Source: Oscillospiraceae bacterium
GTDB lineage: Bacteria > Bacillota > Clostridia > Oscillospirales > Ruminococcaceae
Reading direction: 5' to 3'
Length of the DNA: 30,291 nt
Assembly: GCA_900768125.1 (NCBI GenBank)
Contig: CAAGBS010000015.1
Coordinates: 1 to 30,291 of the forward strand
In this document: positions 6,419-15,082 of the stretch, piece after piece
Layout: each line of letters opens with the position of its first letter
Position numbering within the stretch: position 1 is the first letter of the stretch
Notes under the pieces: generated by a model
Database searches by the model: none
What the model saw: only the letters and a program-made list of their open reading frames with translations
What the model was told of the DNA's origin: nothing
Made by a program: the position numbers and the translations under genes

Positions 6419-9166
6419 ATGAAAAGAATACTCGACTGGGATAAATATATAGAAGCGTCTGCGAGAGCGGTCTCCGGCGGCGTTGTCATGCTGAAGAACG
6501 ACGGAGCGCTCCCGCTGAAAAAGGGCGGCACGGCGGCGGTTTTCGGCAGGATCCAGCTTCACTACTACAAGAGCGGCACCGGAAGCGGCGGCATGGTGAA
6601 CGTTTCAAAGGTGGTCGGCATAACCGACGGACTGCTTGAAGCGGGCTACACGCTTGACGAAAAGCTGCTGGAGATCTACCGCAGATGGGACGAGGCGAAC
6701 CCGTTCGACCGCGGCGAGGGCTGGGGCGGCGAGCCGTGGTCGCAGAAAGAAATGCCGCTGACCGACGAGATAGTCAGCGGCGCGGCTTCCCGCGCGGACA
6801 CGGCTGTAGTGATCATCGGGCGCACCGCGGGCGAGGAGATGGACAATAAGATCGAAAAGGGCGCGTTCCTGCTGTCCGACCTGGAGGAAGACATGCTGAA
6901 GCGCGTTACCTCCGCGTTCGACAAGACCGTAGTTCTGCTGAACACAGGCGGTCTTATCGACATGGGATTCATGGACAGATATCCGGTATCCGCAGTGATG
7001 TATGTATGGCAGGGCGGAATGGTCGGCGGCACGGGCACCGCCGCAGTGCTGACCGGAGAAGTATCCCCCAGCGGAAAGCTCCCCGACACCATCGCTTATG
7101 AGATATCCGACTACCCCTCGGATAAGTTCTTCGGCAGCGGCGACACGGACTGCTACGGCGAGGATATCTACGTCGGCTACCGCTACTTCGAGACCTTCGC
7201 AAAGGACCGCGTCCGCTATCCGTTCGGCTTCGGAATGTCCTACACCAGCTTCGAAATATCCGCGAACGATTTCACGCTTGACGGAGATACCGTGCGCGGA
7301 AGCGTGAGAGTCAGGAATATCGGGAAAGTCCCCGGCAGGGAAGTAGTGCAGATTTACTGCTCCGCGCCCCAGGGGAAACTCGGAAAGCCCGCGAGAGTGC
7401 TCTGCGGCTTTGAAAAGACCGATACCCTCCAGCCCGGCGGGATTCAGAATCTCAGCTTTGAGATACCACTGGAGAGCGTCGCTTCCTACGATGATTCCGG
7501 CGTTACCGGGCACAAGTCCGCGTGGGTGCTGGAGCAGGGGGACTACGTTTTCTTTGCGGGAACGGACGTGCGCTCCGCTTCCGCTGTGTTCAGCACGGCG
7601 ATTCCTGAGACTATAGTTAAGCAGTGCGTGCCCGCGCTGGGACCGGTAACTGCGTTCAGGCGCATGAAAAACTCCTGCGGAAAGCCGGAGTTCGAAGATG
7701 TGCCGCTGACCGGGGAAGCGTTCCCGCGCGACAACGCGAAGCTCCCTGCGGAGATTCCCCAGACCGGCGACCGCGGAATAAAGCTTGCGGACGTTGTGAA
7801 CGGAAAGAACACGCTTGACGAGTTCACCGCGCAGCTTACCGACTACGACCTCTCCTGCATAATACGCGGCGAGGGCATGGGTTCGCCCAAGGTCACGGCG
7901 GGGACTGCCGCTGCGTTCGGCGGCGTTTCCGATGAGCTGAAAGCGCTCGGCGTGCCCTGCGGCTGCTGCTCTGACGGTCCCTCCGGAATGCGCCTGGACT
8001 GCGGCACCAAGGCTTTCAGCCTGCCGAACGGCACACTGCTTGCTTCCACGTTCGACCGTGCGCTGATGACCGAACTTTTCAGCTTCATGGGGCTGGAAAT
8101 GCACGCAAATCGGGTGGACTGCCTGCTGGGTCCCGGAATGAATATCCACCGCCACCCGCTCAACGGAAGAAACTTCGAATACTTCTCCGAAGACCCCTAC
8201 CTCACCGGAGAGATAGCTTCCGCAGAACTTCACGGTATGCAGACTGCGGGCGTGACCGGAACTATAAAGCATTTCTGCGGCAACAACCGCGAGACCCGCC
8301 GCCACTACCTCGACAGCATTGTTTCCGAGCGCGCTCTGCGTGAGATATATCTCCGGGGCTTTGAAAAGGCGGTAAAGCAGGGCGGCGCGAAGTCCGTCAT
8401 GACTACCTACGGACAGGTGAACGGCGTGTGGACGGCAGGGAATTACGACCTCAACACCACGATACTGCGCGGCGACTGGGGCTATGACGGCTTCACGATG
8501 ACCGACTGGTGGGCTAATATCAACCGCCGCGGCAAGGAGCCGGACAAGTCCGACTTTGCGGCTATGGCGATGGCGCAGAACGATGTCTACATGGTAACTG
8601 CGGACGGTTCGAAGTGCATAGACAACACCCTCGACAGCCTGAACGCCGGTGAGCTTACCCGCGGGGAGCTTCAGCGCAACGCGGAGAATATCCTGCGCTT
8701 CCTGATGACTACCCACGCGATGAAGCGCATGATGGGCTGCGACGATGAGACCGAGGTGATACACCGCCCCGCGGACGGCAGCGATATAAACTCCGCCGAT
8801 GTGGTATTCCACGACATTGACGAGAAGCTGTCCCTTGACCTGTCGGAAATTTCCACCGAGCAGGGAAGCAGCTACGCATTCGGGCTGAACATCTCGAAGC
8901 CGGGCTATTACAAGGTGACTATAACCGCTTCCAGCCGGCTTTCAGAACTTGCGCAGACTGCGGTAACGCTGTTCTCAGTGGGGACTGCCTGCGGCACCTA
9001 TACGTTCAACGGCACCGGCGGAAAGCCCGTGGAGCAGTTCCGCGTAACGCCGCTGTTCTCGCACTTTACCTCAATAAGGCTGTATTTCGGCGGCAGCGGA
9101 CTGAAAATGCATGAGATACGCTTCGAATTTACAGGCACGGACGTGACACCGGGAGGTATCCTCTGA
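6419..9166 (+). CDS. GH3 beta-glucosidase with swapped domain order
   Basis: This 915-residue GH3 glycosidase probably releases glucose or another sugar from the non-reducing end of plant beta-glycosides. The alpha/beta-sandwich domain comes first (SGGVVMLKNDGALPL near residue 20), then a fibronectin-like domain. The TIM barrel that usually comes first lies in the second half. Barrel motifs are complete: GPGMNIHRHPLNGRNFEYFSE, KHF at 617-619 with NNRETRR, and the nucleophile Asp696 in GFTMTDWW. The last ~100 residues form an extra beta-rich domain. The swapped order is known from Ruminococcus and Butyrivibrio enzymes. There is no signal peptide, so imported oligosaccharides are the likely substrate. 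The start is set at 6419 (AGGAGAGG upstream); an earlier in-frame ATG at 6344 lies inside the preceding gene. Confidence 0.93.
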   Translation: MKRILDWDKYIEASARAVSGGVVMLKNDGALPLKKGGTAAVFGRIQLHYYKSGTGSGGMVNVSKVVGITDGLLEAGYTLDEKLLEIYRRWDEANPFDRGEGWGGEPWSQKEMPLTDEIVSGAASRADTAVVIIGRTAGEEMDNKIEKGAFLLSDLEEDMLKRVTSAFDKTVVLLNTGGLIDMGFMDRYPVSAVMYVWQGGMVGGTGTAAVLTGEVSPSGKLPDTIAYEISDYPSDKFFGSGDTDCYGEDIYVGYRYFETFAKDRVRYPFGFGMSYTSFEISANDFTLDGDTVRGSVRVRNIGKVPGREVVQIYCSAPQGKLGKPARVLCGFEKTDTLQPGGIQNLSFEIPLESVASYDDSGVTGHKSAWVLEQGDYVFFAGTDVRSASAVFSTAIPETIVKQCVPALGPVTAFRRMKNSCGKPEFEDVPLTGEAFPRDNAKLPAEIPQTGDRGIKLADVVNGKNTLDEFTAQLTDYDLSCIIRGEGMGSPKVTAGTAAAFGGVSDELKALGVPCGCCSDGPSGMRLDCGTKAFSLPNGTLLASTFDRALMTELFSFMGLEMHANRVDCLLGPGMNIHRHPLNGRNFEYFSEDPYLTGEIASAELHGMQTAGVTGTIKHFCGNNRETRRHYLDSIVSERALREIYLRGFEKAVKQGGAKSVMTTYGQVNGVWTAGNYDLNTTILRGDWGYDGFTMTDWWANINRRGKEPDKSDFAAMAMAQNDVYMVTADGSKCIDNTLDSLNAGELTRGELQRNAENILRFLMTTHAMKRMMGCDDETEVIHRPADGSDINSADVVFHDIDEKLSLDLSEISTEQGSSYAFGLNISKPGYYKVTITASSRLSELAQTAVTLFSVGTACGTYTFNGTGGKPVEQFRVTPLFSHFTSIRLYFGGSGLKMHEIRFEFTGTDVTPGGIL

Positions 9167-9167
9167 T

Positions 9168-9581
9168 ATGGTAAGACCGATAGTCAAGGATAAATTTCTG
9201 CTCAGCCAGAAGTCGGCGCCCGCCGACCGGAACGACCTGCCCGTCGCGCAGGACATGGTGGAGACCATAGCCGCCCACGCCGAGGAGTGCGTTGGAATGG
9301 CGGCGAACATGATAGGCGTTCTGAAACGCATTATCGTGTTCCAGGAGGGCAATAAGTACGTTGTAATGCTGAACCCTGAGATAAAATGGGCAAGCCCCGA
9401 GACCTACACCATCAAGGAGGGCTGTCTGTGCCACGAGGGCGCTCAGGACGTGACCCGTCACGAGGCGATAGAGGTGGAGTTCCTCGATCTGCGCATGAGG
9501 AGATGCCGCAAGAAATACGACAGCATAACTGCCGAGATAATCCAGCACGAACTTGACCACCTTGAGGGAATATTGATATGA
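9168..9581 (+). CDS. def: divergent peptide deformylase
   Basis: The 137-residue protein has the three deformylase motifs. Motif 1 is GMAANMIG (43-50), motif 2 EGCLC (84-88, metal ligand Cys86) and motif 3 QHELDH (126-131, ligands His127 and His131, catalytic Glu128). Deformylases remove the formyl group from the N-terminal Met of new proteins. In motif 1 the usual Pro-Gln is replaced by Asn47-Met48. The Gln normally helps hold the reaction intermediate, so activity may be altered. The protein is shorter than housekeeping deformylases and is probably a second paralogue. The ATG lies two bases after the GH3 stop, with GGGAGG inside the GH3 3' end. Confidence 0.85.
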   Translation: MVRPIVKDKFLLSQKSAPADRNDLPVAQDMVETIAAHAEECVGMAANMIGVLKRIIVFQEGNKYVVMLNPEIKWASPETYTIKEGCLCHEGAQDVTRHEAIEVEFLDLRMRRCRKKYDSITAEIIQHELDHLEGILI

Positions 9582-10033
9582 ATTTTGACATCGTTCGAAT
9601 CACCGACCGCCCGGAGCTGAAAGAAAAGGCGGCGCAGTGGTTCCACGAAAAATGGTGCGTTCCGTATGAAGCGTACCTTGAAAGCATGGAGGAAGCCATC
9701 GCCGGAAAGGGCGCGGTCCCACAGTGGTATCTCGCGCTTGACGGCGGGCGTATCGCGGCGGGCATGGGCGTTATCGAGAATGATTTCCACGACCGGAAGG
9801 ACCTCGCACCGAACGTCTGCGCAGTCTTCACCGAGCCGGACTGCCGATGCATGGGGCTTGCGGGGAAGCTGCTGGCTTTCGTCAGTGATGATATGAAGTC
9901 GCGCGGGATAAGCACGCTGTACCTCGTGACCGACCACGACTCGTTCTACGAGCGCTATGGCTGGGAGTACCTCTGTCCCGTCACCCAGGACGGCGATTAT
10001 AAGCCCTCCCGAATGTACGTTCACAGGGCATGA
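9578..10033 (+). CDS. GNAT-family N-acetyltransferase
   Basis: The 151-residue protein has the GNAT fold. The central strand AVFTEPDCRCMGLAGKLLAFV (about 87-107) contains the acetyl-CoA loop, written CRCMGLAGKL where R/Q-x2-G-x-G/A is usual. A late strand, STLYLVTDHDSFYERYGWE, is the typical end of the fold. The substrate is unknown. The gene overlaps the deformylase stop by four bases and the next gene by four bases, so it is tightly coupled in the operon. Pairing with a deformylase suggests, but does not prove, action on protein N-termini. Confidence 0.85.
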   Translation: MNFDIVRITDRPELKEKAAQWFHEKWCVPYEAYLESMEEAIAGKGAVPQWYLALDGGRIAAGMGVIENDFHDRKDLAPNVCAVFTEPDCRCMGLAGKLLAFVSDDMKSRGISTLYLVTDHDSFYERYGWEYLCPVTQDGDYKPSRMYVHRA

Positions 10034-10680
10034 TTGAATTTGAACTGAGCGGATTTTCCTGCCGCGCGGACGGCTCGGGCGATACTCTGGCGCTGCTGTT
10101 CAGCGGGTTTGACGGGCAGCTTTTCGGCGAGGTCGGCGGGCTTGTTCGAGAGTGCGGGTGCGTGCTGGCGGAGTTCGGTCCCATCGGCTGGGACAGGGAC
10201 TACTCTCCGTGGGAAGCGCAGTCCGGGGAGCGCGTATTCAGCGGCGGAGCGGAACGATTGCTGAAGTTCCTCCCGGCGGTGACTGCCGCGCTGGAGGAGC
10301 GGTTCGGGGAGTTCCGGCGGATATTTCTGTGCGGTTATTCCCTCGGGGGACTGTTCGCGCTGTACGCTGACGCGATATGGCAGGAGCCGCGGCTGTGCGG
10401 TGCCGCAAGCTGCTCCGGTTCGACCTGGTTCCCGGGCTGGCTGGAATTTCAGCAGAGTCACCCGCTGAAAGGCAGGATATTTCTCAGCCTTGGCGGAAAG
10501 GAGAAAAATTCCCCCGACCCGCTGATGGCTTCCGTCGAGCGGACTACAATGGAAGTCCGGCGGCTCGCAGAGCGCACTCCGGGGGTCACGGCGGTGACGT
10601 TCGTGCACGAGCCGGGAGGGCATTTCAGCCGCGTGCCGCAAAGGCTGGCTAGAGGGATAACGGAGCTTGTAAGAGAATAA
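10030..10680 (+). CDS. alpha/beta-hydrolase, esterase-like
   Basis: The 216-residue protein has an alpha/beta-hydrolase layout. A nucleophile elbow GYSLGG (Ser near residue 98) follows the strand RRIFLCG. An acidic candidate lies after the strand GRIFLSLGGKEK, and the last catalytic residue would be His in EPGGHFSR near the C-terminus. There is no signal peptide, so it is cytosolic. The substrate is unknown; acyl-ester or peptide-like hydrolysis is possible. It is the last gene of the plus-strand run, overlapping the acetyltransferase by four bases, and a bidirectional terminator follows at once. Confidence 0.8.
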   Translation: MIEFELSGFSCRADGSGDTLALLFSGFDGQLFGEVGGLVRECGCVLAEFGPIGWDRDYSPWEAQSGERVFSGGAERLLKFLPAVTAALEERFGEFRRIFLCGYSLGGLFALYADAIWQEPRLCGAASCSGSTWFPGWLEFQQSHPLKGRIFLSLGGKEKNSPDPLMASVERTTMEVRRLAERTPGVTAVTFVHEPGGHFSRVPQRLARGITELVRE

Positions 10681-10684
10681 AAAA

Positions 10685-10707
10685 TGGGGGAACGCCTGGT
10701 TCCCCCA
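10685..10707. terminator. bidirectional terminator between convergent genes
   Basis: GGGGGAAC (10686-10693) and GTTCCCCC (10699-10706) form a perfect stem with loop GCCTG, extended by one T-A pair. On the minus strand a run of T follows directly, making it a good terminator for the moxR-DUF58 pair. On the plus strand the following ACTTTAATTATT is weaker. Confidence 0.85.
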
Positions 10708-10713
10708 CTTTAA

Positions 10714-11889
10714 TTATTCCTGATTCCCGAGGTCTGAAAGCTCTCCGCGCACCGGAATGAACAGGAAATCCTTGTCTTCCGTTTCCGCTTCAAGCTCAGA
10801 GCGAGCCCCGAGGCTCAGCCAGACCAGCGCCACTTCGCCCCGGAAATTCTCAGCCGCCGCCTGCGCCGCCATGATGTTCTCCTCGGTGAGCCGGCAGGTC
10901 ACCAGAAGCACGGCTGCGGTGCCGCTCTTGCAGGCGTTTTTCAGCGTGTCGTTTATATCCATCACTTCAAGATTCGCCGGGAGCACGGACATCAGGTCGT
11001 ATAAAGCCTCGAAGTCGCCCATGTCGCGTATCGCCCGGCGAAATTCCGGCTGCCCCGAGCCTAAGTCCACCAGCGCGCCGTCCCCGGATTTCACCGCCGC
11101 CAGCGCGAACGCCAGCGCGGCTTCTATCACCGCGTCAGCCTGCTTCATGACTGCGCCGGGAGTGGTCCCCTCGAACGCGTAGTCGCAGACCACGGCGGTC
11201 TTGTGCTCGGTGGCTTCGTCGAACTGCTTTATCATCAGGTCGTCAAGCTTCGCGGTGAGCTTCCAGTGAACCAGCTGCATTATGTCGCCCTGCTTGTATT
11301 CGCGGACATGTGAAAAGTCTTCGCGCTCGCCCTGCAGCAGCGGGACTGGATTCGCGCTGTTCTCCCCGCGCGCTTCTGCGGGAAGTTCCCCGATGTCCAG
11401 CCTGCGTGGGAGGAACACCAGTGCGGTCTCGCTTTTCAGCTTACGCGAAATGCAGATCAACCTCAGCGGGTCGAAGACCGAAATACGGTTTATTTCCGCG
11501 ATATACGACCCGCGGAAGCGGTGCATCGCCGAGACCGCTATCCTGCACCTGCCCAGCGGCGGCACTGCGGCGTATACCCGCTTTGCGCAGAAAAGCCCGG
11601 TGTCCCGGTCGGGGAGGTTGCATTGAAGCTCCACCGGCGCAAGGGGCAGTATCCAGCGGCTGCGGACGCATATCCACAGGTCGAAATCGGTCTCTTTCGG
11701 GTGGACTTCGCGCTTCTCGGCGAACTCAGCCTGAGCGGTCCTGCTGGCAATGAAAGCCGCCAGCGCCGCAAGCAGCGGGTAGATCGCCGCCGCCGCGAGA
11801 AGCACCGCGGATATCCGGCTGCGGTAGGCGATGGAAAACACCAGCAGTCCCAGCGCAAAAAGTATATACAGAACTCTGTTCCTGTGCAT
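10714..11889 (-). CDS. DUF58-domain membrane protein
   Basis: The 391-residue protein has two N-terminal membrane segments (about 6-22 and 30-48), then a cytoplasmic or surface region. The DUF58 signature is near residue 195: EYKQGDIMQLVHWKLTAK followed by LMIKQF. The C-terminal part resembles a von Willebrand-A-like fold. DUF58 proteins work with MoxR ATPases, probably in assembly or maturation of envelope complexes; the exact target is unknown. It lies 18 bases after moxR in the same operon. No transglutaminase-domain gene, often the third member, is present here. Confidence 0.88.
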   Translation of the reverse strand: MHRNRVLYILFALGLLVFSIAYRSRISAVLLAAAAIYPLLAALAAFIASRTAQAEFAEKREVHPKETDFDLWICVRSRWILPLAPVELQCNLPDRDTGLFCAKRVYAAVPPLGRCRIAVSAMHRFRGSYIAEINRISVFDPLRLICISRKLKSETALVFLPRRLDIGELPAEARGENSANPVPLLQGEREDFSHVREYKQGDIMQLVHWKLTAKLDDLMIKQFDEATEHKTAVVCDYAFEGTTPGAVMKQADAVIEAALAFALAAVKSGDGALVDLGSGQPEFRRAIRDMGDFEALYDLMSVLPANLEVMDINDTLKNACKSGTAAVLLVTCRLTEENIMAAQAAAENFRGEVALVWLSLGARSELEAETEDKDFLFIPVRGELSDLGNQE

Positions 11890-11907
11890 TGCTGCCCCCT
11901 GTCTTCG

Positions 11908-12864
11908 TCAAAGACCGCGCCTTACCGGCGGGGTGACTGAGGAAACGGCGTCCTGAAGCACGCTGGTGACGTCCATGCGGCGCATTTTCATTTCCTGCCT
12001 GAGCACTATCCTGTGGCTGAACGCCGGTATCATCAGCCGGACTATATCCTCCGGCACAACGTAATCCCTGCCGTCCAGATAGGCGAAAGCGCGGCTCGCC
12101 TGCATTATCGCAAGGGAAGCGCGGGGGCTTACTCCCAGTTCAACGCCGCCGTGCGCGCGGGTCGCCGCAGAAAGTTCCGCGACATAGCGGCAGAGGCTCT
12201 CCGCGAACTGCACCTGCTGCACCTCGGAAATGCACTGCGCAAGCTGTTCCGCAGTCATGACCGGCTGCACCTCGTCCACCGGATTCGCGCCGAGACGGTC
12301 GAGGAGTATCCCGGTCTCTTCCTCAACGGTGGGATAGCCCATGCTTATCTTTATCATGAACCGGTCAAGCTGAGCCTCCGGCAGCGGGAAAGTTCCCACA
12401 TAGCCCTGCGAGTTCTGCGTTGCGATAACGATGAACGGCTCCGGCAGGCGGTGTACTACGCCGTCTACTGTGACGCGCTTTTCCTCCATCGCCTCCAGCA
12501 GCGCGGACTGCGTTTTCGGGGAGGTGCGGTTTATCTCGTCGGCGAGCAGGATATTCGTCATCACCAGCCCGGAGCGGTATTCGAACCGGTTTTCCTCGCG
12601 GTTGAACATGGTGAATCCGGTGATATCGGAAGCCATAACGTCAGGCGTGAACTGCGCCCTCCGGAACGAAAGTCCGGTGGCTTTCCCGAGCGCCATCGCC
12701 ATGGTGGTCTTGCCCACGCCGGGGACGTCCTCTATCAGCACATGCCCCTGTGCGAGAAGCGCGGTGAGAATAAGCTGCACCGCTTCGTCCTTGCCCTTGA
12801 TGACCTTTGCTATTTCTCCGGACAGCTTTTTCATAAGCTGCTGATTTTCGTTTGTGTAAGCCAT
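11908..12864 (-). CDS. MoxR-family AAA+ ATPase
   Basis: The 318-residue ATPase shows a Walker A motif, DVPGVGKTT (46-54), and Walker B LLADE (106-110) continuing into INRTSPKTQSALLEAMEE, the MoxR hallmark. Next come the sensor region VIATQNSQGYVGTFPLPEAQ and the lid domain with GVSPRAS. MoxR proteins are chaperone-like ATPases for metal-dependent or von Willebrand-domain partners. The partner here is the DUF58 protein encoded next. The ATG at 12864 is preceded by GGAG, and its own promoter lies about 120 bases upstream. Confidence 0.93.
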   Translation of the reverse strand: MAYTNENQQLMKKLSGEIAKVIKGKDEAVQLILTALLAQGHVLIEDVPGVGKTTMAMALGKATGLSFRRAQFTPDVMASDITGFTMFNREENRFEYRSGLVMTNILLADEINRTSPKTQSALLEAMEEKRVTVDGVVHRLPEPFIVIATQNSQGYVGTFPLPEAQLDRFMIKISMGYPTVEEETGILLDRLGANPVDEVQPVMTAEQLAQCISEVQQVQFAESLCRYVAELSAATRAHGGVELGVSPRASLAIMQASRAFAYLDGRDYVVPEDIVRLMIPAFSHRIVLRQEMKMRRMDVTSVLQDAVSSVTPPVRRGL

Positions 12865-12977
12865 TTAAAGCTCCTTGACTTCATTTATTGAGTGGGAAAC
12901 ATCGTCCGGCACACAGTCAGCCGGGAACGTATGTGCAAGGCATTTTGATCTATGATCTATAAAAACGCTTTGCATTT

Positions 12978-13006
12978 ATTATAGCACATAATCCGAACTA
13001 ATTCAA
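12978..13006 (-). promoter_or_regulatory. sigma-A promoter of moxR-DUF58
   Basis: On the minus strand, TTGAAT (13006-13001) is followed after 17 bases by TATAAT (12983-12978), with TGC just before the -10. The leader to moxR is about 110 bases and I see no clear structure in it. Confidence 0.75.
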
Positions 13007-13052
13007 CCACTTTTCCGGTATTCAGTCCAAAAACTACATCAAATGTTTTTGC

Positions 13053-14570
13053 TTACCTGCGGATACCTCTAGTGAGCCTTGCCATCGGGGTGGTGTAGAA
13101 GTAGTTTTCCCGGAACATTTCCGCGGGGGGAGCTTCGTTGAGTATCTCGCCGTTGAAAAGCATGCCGCACATGTCGGCGCATTCGGCGGCAAGTTCGGTG
13201 TCGTGGGTGACGAGGAGTACCCCGCAGCCCTGCGCCGCTATATCCCGTAGAAGTCCGGTGAGCGCCAGCTTTGAGGCGGCGTCCATGCCCTTGGTCGGCT
13301 CGTCCAGCAGAAGCAGGTCCGGTTTTTCCGCAAGCAGCTTCGCCAGCGCCAGCCGCTGTCTTTCGCCGCCGGAGAGGTCGAGCGGGTCGCGGGTGGAAAG
13401 TTCCGTCAGCGAGAAGCGCTCCAGATATTCCGCGGGCGCTTCCTGCGAGACTGTTTCCTGCGAGAAAAGCATGCACGGGTCCTGCGGAAGATACGCAGTT
13501 TTAAGCCCCCGCCTGAGCCTTACGCGCCCGGAAACGGAGCGGAGCATTCCGCAGATACATTTCAGCAGCGTGGATTTTCCGCTGCCGTTGCTGCCGATGA
13601 CCGCGTATATCTCCCCGGGGTAGATTTTCAGCGAAGCGCTGCGGAGCACCTCGGGGGAAGTCCTGCCCCAGCCGGCGCACAGCTCCCGCACCGCCGCGAG
13701 CGGCTCCCCGGAGGGACTGTACGCGCTGTCCCGGGCAGGCACCAGCCCGGAAATATACTCTGCGCACAGCGGATCGCTCCTCCCCTCGCGGACTGATACA
13801 GGTGAATCCCCCTTTCCGCCCGCCGCGCGGAATATTCTCTGCGAAGCGGTCAGCGCCCTGCCCATCGGGTGGTCTTTGGGGAGCATTCCCGCAAGCCGGC
13901 GCGGGGGACAGTCTGCGATTATCCTGCCGCCGTCCATCACGACTGCGCGGTCGGATATCGGGAGAAGTTCCTCAAGGCGGTGTTCTGCGGCTATTATCGT
14001 TACGCCGAAATCGCGGTTGAGCCTGCGCACCGCGTCTATGAAGTTCTGCGCGGCTATCGGGTCAAGCTGGGAAGTCGGCTCGTCAAGCAGCAGTAATTCC
14101 GGGTGGAGCACCGCCGCCGAAGCGAGGCACAACAGCTGCTTCTGCCCGCCGGACAGGGAATCGGTCGCGCGGCTGAAAAGCCCCTCCAGCCCGAAATAAC
14201 CTGCCATCTCGCCGACCCTGCGGCGTATCTCAGCCTGCCCCATGCCAACGCTTTCGCAGGAAAACGCGAGTTCGTGCCACACCTTGTCGGTGACGGTCTG
14301 TGCTTCGGGGTCCTGCATGACGAATCCTATGCGGGCGGCGGAGTCCGCGTCAGGCTCGGGGGTGAGCTTCTTTCCGCTGAACAGAACTTCCCCGGAAAGC
14401 TCCCCGCGCGGGAAAAGCCCCGGCTTTATCAGCCGCAGCAGCGTTGATTTCCCGCAGCCGGACAGTCCGCACAGCGTGACGAACTCCCCGGGATTTATTT
14501 TCAGGTCTATCCCGGCGAGGGCGGGGGTGCCGTCCTGGTAGCTGAATCTGAGGTCGTTTATCTGTATCAT
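13053..14570 (-). CDS. ECF transporter ATPase, two ABC domains in one chain
   Basis: The 505-residue protein holds two complete ABC domains. The first (about 1-230) has Walker A GLSGCGKST, signature DSLSGGQKQ and Walker B LLLLDEPTSQ. The second (about 285-500) has Walker A GSNGSGKST, signature LDLSGGERQR and Walker B LLLLDEPTKGMD. It powers uptake of a vitamin or base analogue together with EcfT and an S-component. The fused form replaces separate EcfA1 and EcfA2. The start is probably the ATG at 14570, overlapping the deaminase stop by four bases (ATGA); an in-frame ATG at 14579 is possible. No substrate-binding S-component gene lies in the window, so the substrate is unknown and the module may be shared. 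Confidence 0.9.
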   Translation of the reverse strand: MIQINDLRFSYQDGTPALAGIDLKINPGEFVTLCGLSGCGKSTLLRLIKPGLFPRGELSGEVLFSGKKLTPEPDADSAARIGFVMQDPEAQTVTDKVWHELAFSCESVGMGQAEIRRRVGEMAGYFGLEGLFSRATDSLSGGQKQLLCLASAAVLHPELLLLDEPTSQLDPIAAQNFIDAVRRLNRDFGVTIIAAEHRLEELLPISDRAVVMDGGRIIADCPPRRLAGMLPKDHPMGRALTASQRIFRAAGGKGDSPVSVREGRSDPLCAEYISGLVPARDSAYSPSGEPLAAVRELCAGWGRTSPEVLRSASLKIYPGEIYAVIGSNGSGKSTLLKCICGMLRSVSGRVRLRRGLKTAYLPQDPCMLFSQETVSQEAPAEYLERFSLTELSTRDPLDLSGGERQRLALAKLLAEKPDLLLLDEPTKGMDAASKLALTGLLRDIAAQGCGVLLVTHDTELAAECADMCGMLFNGEILNEAPPAEMFRENYFYTTPMARLTRGIRR

Positions 14571-14959
14571 ATCCACCATTCAGGGGTAAGCGCACCGAGG
14601 GTCACAACTCTCCCGGCGCTGTAGTCCATCATTATTTCGATGTCCTTGTAGTCGTCGGGCATCAGCTGTACCATAAGTTCGCGGCAGGCACCGCAGGGCG
14701 CGCCGCTTTTTCCGTCCGGCATTACCGCTATGACCTTGCTTATCCGGCTTTCGCCGTTGGTTATCATGTTGAATATCGCATTGCGCTCGGCGCATATACC
14801 GAGCGTGCTTGCCGTATCAACGCAGACTCCGGTGTATATCTTTCCGGAATCCGAAAGCACCGCCGCGGCTACGCAGCCCGCTTCGATGAAGCGGGACACC
14901 TGGCGGTCGTTCTGCACCGATTTTGCGGCGTTATAAAGCTTTTCCCATATCTTGTCCAT
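14567..14959 (-). CDS. cdd: cytidine deaminase
   Basis: The 130-residue zinc enzyme has the deaminase motifs CAE (56-58, zinc ligand Cys56, proton shuttle Glu58) and PCGAC (88-92, ligands Cys89 and Cys92). It fits the small tetrameric cytidine/deoxycytidine deaminases of pyrimidine salvage; a blasticidin-type deaminase would look similar at this level. AAAGGAG precedes the ATG. Its place between ecfT and the fused ecfA, overlapping the latter, raises the possibility that the transporter brings in nucleosides or bases, but this is inference only. Confidence 0.9.
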   Translation of the reverse strand: MDKIWEKLYNAAKSVQNDRQVSRFIEAGCVAAAVLSDSGKIYTGVCVDTASTLGICAERNAIFNMITNGESRISKVIAVMPDGKSGAPCGACRELMVQLMPDDYKDIEIMMDYSAGRVVTLGALTPEWWI

Positions 14960-14987
14960 TTTTATTCTCCTTTATTTCCGTTGTCCG

Positions 14988-15022
14988 AATTTCGGACGTT
15001 GCACATGATATTTCTGTTCACA
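14988..15022. repeat. 35-bp direct repeat, copy A (displaced ecfT tail)
   Basis: This matches 15085-15119 at 29 of 35 positions, offset by 97 bases. Read on the minus strand in a different frame it encodes RNIMCNVRNSDNGNKGE and a stop three bases before cdd. The real ecfT ends RNIMWNVRN. It appears to be the old end of ecfT. Confidence 0.7.
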
Positions 15023-15038
15023 TCTATGTCTGCTACCC

Positions 15039-15066
15039 GTAGGGGCGGGGCTTGCCCCGCCCCTAC
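15039..15066. repeat. REP-like perfect GC-rich hairpin
   Basis: GTAGGGGCGGGG (15039-15050) and CCCCGCCCCTAC (15055-15066) form a 12-bp perfect stem with loop CTTG. There is no T-run on either strand, so it is not a standard terminator. It resembles the dispersed palindromic elements common in clostridial genomes and lies between the two 35-bp repeats. Confidence 0.75.
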
Positions 15067-15082
15067 ATGATTGAAAAATGCC

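Noticed and set aside
6605..8812. Very long minus-strand open frame (735 codons) opposite the GH3 gene
   Set aside because: It is a shadow of a GC-rich real gene: composition is His/Arg/Val-rich with no motifs, no ribosome site and no promoter, while the GH3 frame has all catalytic motifs.
12013..12891. Plus-strand frame of 292 codons opposite moxR
   Set aside because: It is Arg/His-rich with no recognisable domain; the minus-strand MoxR frame has complete Walker motifs.
13024..13050. AT-rich inverted repeat after the fused ecfA gene as a terminator
   Set aside because: The stem is only about seven A-T-rich pairs with a large loop and no convincing T-run.
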